Part shown: piece by piece, positions 58,958 through 64,000 of the stretch | Layout: each line of letters opens with the position of its first letter | Numbering within the stretch: the first letter of the stretch is position 1 | From: Plasmodiophora brassicae | Lineage: Eukaryota; Endomyxa; Phytomyxea; Plasmodiophorida; Plasmodiophoridae | Length of the DNA: 64,000 nt | Reading direction: 5' to 3' | NCBI GenBank assembly: GCA_039704465.1 | Contig: JASFAU010000009.1 | Location: 434,001 to 498,000 of the forward strand | Notes under the pieces: generated by a model | Told to the model about the DNA's origin: nothing | The model's input: only the letters and a program-made list of their open reading frames with translations | Databases searched by the model: none | Position numbers and translations under genes: made by a program

Positions 58958-60396
58958 CGCTTTACAACTAATTTGGCAATTACTGCTGGATGTTGATCGG
59001 TACGCCGAGAGCGACAGGGCGAGTCGTACTCTCCCGGCCTGCTCTTCTAGCATAGCGGCGATTGGCGATCGGGTCTTGTACCTAGCAGGCGAAACAGCGT
59101 CATGATTGACAGTCCCACGCGATTGAATAGCGTACGTGTTTAGACGTCGCTCCGAAAGCAGTTGTCCTACACCCGCCTTGTTCTGATTAGACGACGTATA
59201 CCTTGAGCGGACAACGTTTTAACGTAATTTCGAGCCCATCACGACTCGTTTGCGGCTGAAAATGACGAGGCAGCGTTTGGTCCAAACGCATCCGTGAGGG
59301 CGGTGCTGGAACCAGTGGCGCCGCCTGTTTGTGTGGGATGTCTGAGTCAGCTGCGACACGTGTCCACCGGCATCTTCTTCCTATCTCGGGTCCTCCTCTT
59401 CATCGCCGTCTCCGACGTCTGCTTGGGAGTGATGTCGTACCCGCCACCCACGTGACCTGATCACGTGACCGACCGTCCTGGCAGCTGCCCCCGTTGCCCG
59501 TCCATTATCATTACGCTATTAGCAGTCTCACGCACGCTCGTGTGCACTCGGCGGTGCGGTCACCACACATACATGCCTTGAGCATGGCACCTCTAGGCTT
59601 GGCTTGTAAGTGGCGAATCTGGCGACGCGATTATCGAGGCTGACGTTGAGTGGGTAGTGCCTGGACTGCGAGAGAGGAACCGCTTAATACATGGAACTGG
59701 GTAGACAGCTTTGTCCCCTCCTGGAACTCTGTTTGGGAGCCCCGTACGACGTCTCCAAGGGGGCGGTCGACCCTCGCGGGGCACTGCGCCGTTCCCGGCC
59801 AGGTTCGCTGTGTCAACTCTTCCTAGAGCTGCCACAATACGAGGTCCCAATACAAGGGTGACTGGCCGGCTGGGGGGAGGGGGAGGGAGGCAAGGCTTCT
59901 GCTGCTCAACCTTACACGGTCCTTGATCGGTCACGCAACCGAAGCAGTGAAATGCGCAAACCATACAAGAATCTTAAATTGCCAGCTTGCAGGTCCCAGA
60001 GCAACATCTGCTGGGCGGGGAGTCGCTTGTCAGCCAGTGGGACAGCGATTGTGGCCGTTACATTTAGACGTGCACGTTCATTTGACCTCGCTTTGTACCG
60101 TGACGTGTCACCAGGGAACGTCAATGGGCCCCGGAGATCTATACCAGCATGTTGACGTTGTATGGCTGTTTTCGCGCCCTTGCACCCAGGTAGTAACTCC
60201 CTACACAGACGAGTGCCAATCCTACATGCTGGTGCGGCTCTCAATTGCCCGCCAGCGCACGTGTCATCGTGACCCAAATTGTATTGCTGTCATCAAACGT
60301 CTGTTAACAACTCTGGAACAAAAACGTGGGTGCACTAGTCGGTAAACAAATTAAAGGAACGAGGGCTTGATCCATGACGTGAACGTGAGGGCATCG
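58958..60396. other. Large spacer between copies G and I
   Basis: About 1.4 kb. I see no array exon and no protein-like frame with a usable start. There is a purine-rich GGGGAGGGGGAGGGAGG patch near 59875. No gene called. Confidence 0.45.
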
Positions 60397-60950
60397 TTAC
60401 AGGGTAACGTGGCTCGGGTGTGGTGCGGCGGGTACTACTGCCCCAGACGGAACGTTGGACTTGCCTTTTACAGAAGACGTGGGCATCCATGACGCAAGAC
60501 CCGACGGCAGATACATCTGGGGAAGCTTGTCGAAAATGCTGGAGCGCGGCCGGAACGCCATAACGAACGTGAAACACTGGAGGGCACCAAGCGTAGCGGA
60601 CAGGGTGTACAGCATGAGATAGTACGACACGCTGACGGTGGACATGGGAATAAATATGAACTGAGTGAGTAGAACAAATAGGCCGATCATGCCAGAGATG
60701 GCGACACGACGACCGAACTGAAGGCTGCGTGCGCGTTCGCCAGCCGAGACCTTATCGTTCTTCAGCAGGGCTTTGGATACCGCCGTCCCGTACTTGATGA
60801 ATAGGATTGACGCGGGGATGTTGATCGTGAAATAAAACACCTGCACGAGGCGTCAGTACCACTAGCCTGCACTTCGTACTCGTTCTGATTGCGCAGACCG
60901 AGATGTAAGTCAGGTTGAGAAACGAATGCCAAGTCAGCGCTGCCGCGAAT
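60397..60950 (-). CDS. Second copy of the terminal exon of PA-7TM copy I, with an exon 2 stub
   Basis: 60397-60840 is a complete, open third exon of this family (VFYFTINIPASILFIKYG to a full tail ending PHPSHVTL). In front of it, 60841-60950 carries the second intron and the last ~60 bp of an exon 2 with its donor. It has no first exon of its own. Joined to exons 1 and 2 of copy I it keeps phase and would give a 478-residue protein with a normal tail. It may therefore be an alternative last exon rather than a separate gene. Confidence 0.7.
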
Positions 60951-62368
60951 GGGAGCGCGGCCGGAACGCCATAACGAATGTGAAACACTGGAGGGCACCC
61001 AGAGTAGCGGACAAGGTGTACAGCATGAGATAGTACGACACGCTGACGGTGGACATGGGAATAAATATGAACTGAGTGAGTAGAACAAATAGGCCGATCA
61101 CGCCAGAGATGGTGACACGACGACCGAACTGGAGGCTGCGTGCGCGTTCGCCTGCCGAGACCTTATCGTTCTTCAGCAGGGCTTTGGATACCGCCCTCCC
61201 GTACTTGATGAACAGGATTGACGCGGGGATGTTGATCCCGAAATAAAACACCTGCAGAAGGCGTTAGTACCACTGACCTGCACTTTGTATTCGTTCTGGT
61301 TGCGCAGACCGAAATGTAGGTAAGGTTGAGAAACGAATGCCAAGTCAGTGCTGCCGCGAATGTGCCCGCCAGGTCGATCGCGAAAACGAAGCCCAGAGCA
61401 ATCAGCAAGGAATAGACTGCAACCTTGTGCCTAGTGCTGACTGTCTTTCCCTGCATCAGATGGTCGTGCATTGCCATACCGATGGCGGCCGTTGCAGTAA
61501 ACGTAACCGGAATGAACGCCGTGATCGCGATTCGGTAGACGGGTTTCGACAGCCCTTGTAACTGGCTGAAGGCGGCATTGGCGAAAAACAGCAAACGAAT
61601 CGTAGACGCAACCAGCACCGTCACGAAGACGACGCCCGGATAGAGCGGAACGGGCCGCAGCTTGCCTTCGCCATCTGTGGGGCAATACACACGTGTTATT
61701 ACCGGGCACGCATCACATGCAAATGGTCACGGAAGCCAACCGATTGCGAATGCGGCGACCTTGTAGATGGCGGCGATAATGTTGACAACGTTGACGAACC
61801 AGGCGATGCCAAACGCGACAGTTGCCCCTGGACCCGCGTACACCACTGACATCGACGTGCCTTCTACGACATCGCTCGAGTCCATCGTGGCGTAGACCGG
61901 TTCGGATTGACGGCGAACTTCATCGATGGATGCCAAGGCTTCCTTGCCATCGAGAATGACAATTGGCGTCGGCGAGATCTGCTCATTGGGGCGAACGGCC
62001 CGGTCAGCCTGGACCCATGCTTCCAGGCTCGACACGGTCGGGTCGATTCGTGTTACCATGACCACGCCGACACACGCTTGAGACCGGCAGGCTCTGCCCC
62101 ATGCGAACGCGTTCTGGTACGACCCGAAATCAACGATCATAATCGTGCCCGCGATTTCCTTGCCGAGGGCGGACGGGTCGGATCCGTCCACGAAACGGAG
62201 ACGGCCTGCGACTGAGAAGCTGGTGTTGGCGTGGCGGAACGTGGCCGTCTTCATCGTGACCGTCGTGGACGTCGCATTGCCCACAGGGTAGGTGGCCATC
62301 AGCTTCGCATTCGATAGCTTGAGGCACAGCAGGGCGAGAACGCCGACGCGCACGACCATCGGCGCCAT
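60934..62368 (-). CDS. PA-7TM array copy I, with truncated last exon
   Basis: Exons 61741-62368, 61310-61674 (365 bp) and 60934-61251; 436 residues. Signal peptide VRVGVLALLCLKLSNA; ectodomain LRFVDGSDPSALGKEIAGTI, FAWGRACRSQACVGVVMV; exon 2 DGEGKLRPVPLYPG. Exon 3 matches copy G up to FVMAFRPRS and then breaks: at about 60950 the DNA switches into the end of an exon 2, giving only HSRQR and a stop. The complete spare last exon lies immediately downstream (60397-60840). Starts at 62368 or 62383. Introns are 66 and 58 bp. Confidence 0.82.
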
Positions 62369-62493
62369 CGTTTTAGAGCTCATTTGGCAATTATGGCTCG
62401 ATGCTCGGTACGCCGATCGCGACAGGGCGAGTCGTACTCACCCGGTCTGTTCTTCTAGCAGAAAGGCGATCGGCGATCGGGTCATGTACGTAC

Positions 62494-63032
62494 CTAGAAT
62501 GCTAAACAGCGGCATGATGGACAGTCCCAGGCCACGATCGTCGTCGACGCCGCGACGGTAAACGAGCCAGCCAGGTTGGCATCGTTATCCGCGAAGATCT
62601 GGACGTACCCGTTCGGCACATGCGGCGCGGTGTTGACAGCGACGTTGCCGGCCGTGGACACGTACAGGTTCGCGTACACGGTCGTGGCCGATGTGGAGAA
62701 CGTCACGGAATTCGAAGCCCGCAGGCTGAGCAGCGACTCCGAACGTGTCGATCGGTCAAACCCGACAACCGACAAATCTGAGACCAGGGTGCCCCCGACC
62801 TGCAATACACCTGTCGTCGTGACCATCAGCAGCATTGCGTCGGTCAGGGCACCGCCGACGCCAACTGAGAACGCCGACGACGTGCTCTTGTCAATGACGA
62901 TGGTAGCCGACGACGCCGGTAGCCGGAACCCTGTCGACCACTGCATGTCGCTGGCGCGAAGGTAGACCGTGCTGACGACCGGGATTCCACCCCAAAACTG
63001 GTGTACTCCACCCAGAGCCTGGTGCATTCCAC
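62494..63032 (-). CDS. Beta-rich repeat-like protein, unrecognised, possibly partial
   Basis: Open frame of up to 177 residues without a secure ATG start (first internal ATG gives MQWSTGFRLPASSATIVIDK). Composition is rich in Ser, Thr, Val and Gly with short alternating strands (AFSVGVGGALTDAMLL, GVLQVGGTLVSDLSVVG, TTVYANLYVSTAGNVAVN), typical of beta-solenoid or adhesin-like surface proteins. The end AWDCPSCRCLAF may be intron read-through. The N-terminal side runs into a short tandem repeat. Probably an exon of a secreted protein gene; upstream exons not found. Confidence 0.45.
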
Positions 63033-63103
63033 CCAGAGACTGGTGCTATCGACCTAGAGACTGATGCTATCCACCCAGAGACTGGTGCCCTCTACCAAGA
63101 GTG
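63008..63103. repeat. About 24-bp tandem repeat
   Basis: Four imperfect units around ccacccagagactggtgc lie at the start of the beta-rich frame and just upstream of it. Confidence 0.75.
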
Positions 63104-63323
63104 CATAGACATCACATTCCGCACCCGCAAAGCGTTGCGGCTCCAACTCAACCGTCAGCGTCGTGTAGGTCGCCAGCAGTTTGGCGATTAGCCCTAGTTG
63201 CACAACCTTCCGATACCCGGCCAAGTAGCTCCTGTTAGGCAGTTCGTTAATCGCGCTCCCCGGCCGGCACCCGTGGGCGTCGTGGCCAGCGTCGTGCAGG
63301 TCGCTGGTATGGTGGCATTTGTA

Positions 63324-64000
63324 TTATTCGCAATCGAGTGCACCGCCTAGCAGGGCGCCCAGGTCCGGGCAGATAACCTTGCGGTCCAGCCCGGACCTCT
63401 CCCTGTAGTGCTGGAACACCTCGTCCACCGCCATGAGGTCCCTGTCCGGCCCGGCACTGGCCACGACGCCCGCGGTTGGGCGCGCGCCGGCCGGGGTACG
63501 CTATTGACAAACCGCCCAACAGGAGCGATTTGGCCGGGGATCGGTTGGTTGACCTTGTTTAGGGCCGCAATGATATGTACACAACATCCGAACTTATGAG
63601 CCAACGCACAGAGGCACCTGTGCGCCGCTACACCGACTTGCCAACCTTCGACCGGCATATCGACACGTTCGAAATGCTCGTAATACTCCATGGCCCCGCG
63701 TAGGACTATCTGCATCCAACGCGCATCTGAGCAGTCCGTCATGTCGCGTTCGTTGAAGTCCTACCATATCATTTACGATCTCAGCTCACTGTTCAATCAC
63801 ATACCTAAGGCGATGTACGTCGTGCGCTGCAAATGGGCGCTGATGGACGATAACATCGCCGTCGGGACCGCGGCGGATGTCGAACACGCCGGCGCGGTCA
63901 AGGGATGCCCAATGACTGAGCATCGCCTTGCTCGGCGCGAAATCTGCCGCAAACTGTACAGGCAACTGCGATTTCACATGAATCAGGTTCGCGGCAGCCC
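63324..64000 (-). CDS. Unrecognised gene, 5' end outside the window
   Basis: Three exons: 63801-64000 (open to the window edge), 63513-63760 and 63324-63456. Introns are 40 bp (63761-63800, unusually short) and 56 bp; phases agree. Readable protein: LIHVKSQLPVQFAADFAPSK, HWASLDRAGVFDIRRGPDGD, VHRLRYDFNERDMTDCSDAR, IVLRGAMEYYEHFERVDMP, ending KVICPDLGALLGGALDCE. Mixed alpha/beta, soluble, no signal or membrane segment visible. I do not recognise the family. Confidence 0.6.

Noticed and set aside
59593..59964. A 123-residue minus-strand frame in the large spacer
   Set aside because: It lacks an ATG start, is cysteine- and proline-rich without pattern, and matches no array exon.

Overview
The window is gene-dense, mostly GC-rich nuclear DNA of a unicellular eukaryote. 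Nearly every gene is cut by very short introns, typically 48-70 bp, with GT donors and CAG/TAG acceptors. AATAAA motifs lie just past stop codons. A ciliary gene (CFAP300) implies a flagellated stage. Short introns, high GC, secreted ankyrin proteins and large families of small secreted or membrane proteins would fit a plasmodiophorid-like rhizarian or another flagellated protist, but the sequence alone does not prove the lineage. I rebuilt gene models by joining exons so that reading phase and family similarity both hold; exon coordinates are given in each entry.

0.5-13.5 kb is housekeeping: splicing factor CLF1/CRNKL1, a low-complexity protein, class III PI 3-kinase VPS34, CFAP300, a dual-specificity phosphatase, a bacterial-type ROK fructokinase, an ALDH3-type fatty aldehyde dehydrogenase with a C-terminal anchor, and the LCB1 subunit of serine palmitoyltransferase. 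13.9-18.1 kb is a myosin with the order WW-motor-MyTH4-WW. 18.3-22.8 kb holds two tandem type I membrane proteins sharing a cytoplasmic tail, and two related small secreted proteins. 23.4-31.2 kb, which looks more AT-rich, holds a membrane-anchored dynamin-superfamily GTPase, an Mpo1-like dioxygenase, a GRAM-VASt protein and a protein ending in a TFIIS-N-like domain. 31.5-43.9 kb holds a secreted BTB/SKP1-like ankyrin protein, an ELO-like elongase, a large protein with MABP-like, HUS-like, Sec7-like and PH-like parts, a DHHC-type acyltransferase reading NHHC, and a PH-PH-RGS-FHA protein.

44-62.4 kb is an array, all on the minus strand, of one gene family: signal peptide, protease-associated (PA)-like ectodomain and seven predicted membrane segments. 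I count eight copies with all three exons, one pseudogene, and a duplicated last exon in the rightmost copy. Every intact copy has the same three-exon plan, with a middle exon of exactly 365 bp. This looks like a lineage-specific receptor-like family and is the best candidate for an undescribed system here. The right end holds a beta-rich open frame, short tandem repeats, and the 3' part of an unrecognised gene running off the window.

Sphingolipid and lipid genes recur (LCB1, ALDH3/Hfd1-like, Mpo1-like, ELO-like, GRAM-VASt, VPS34), and several signalling proteins have unusual domain orders.
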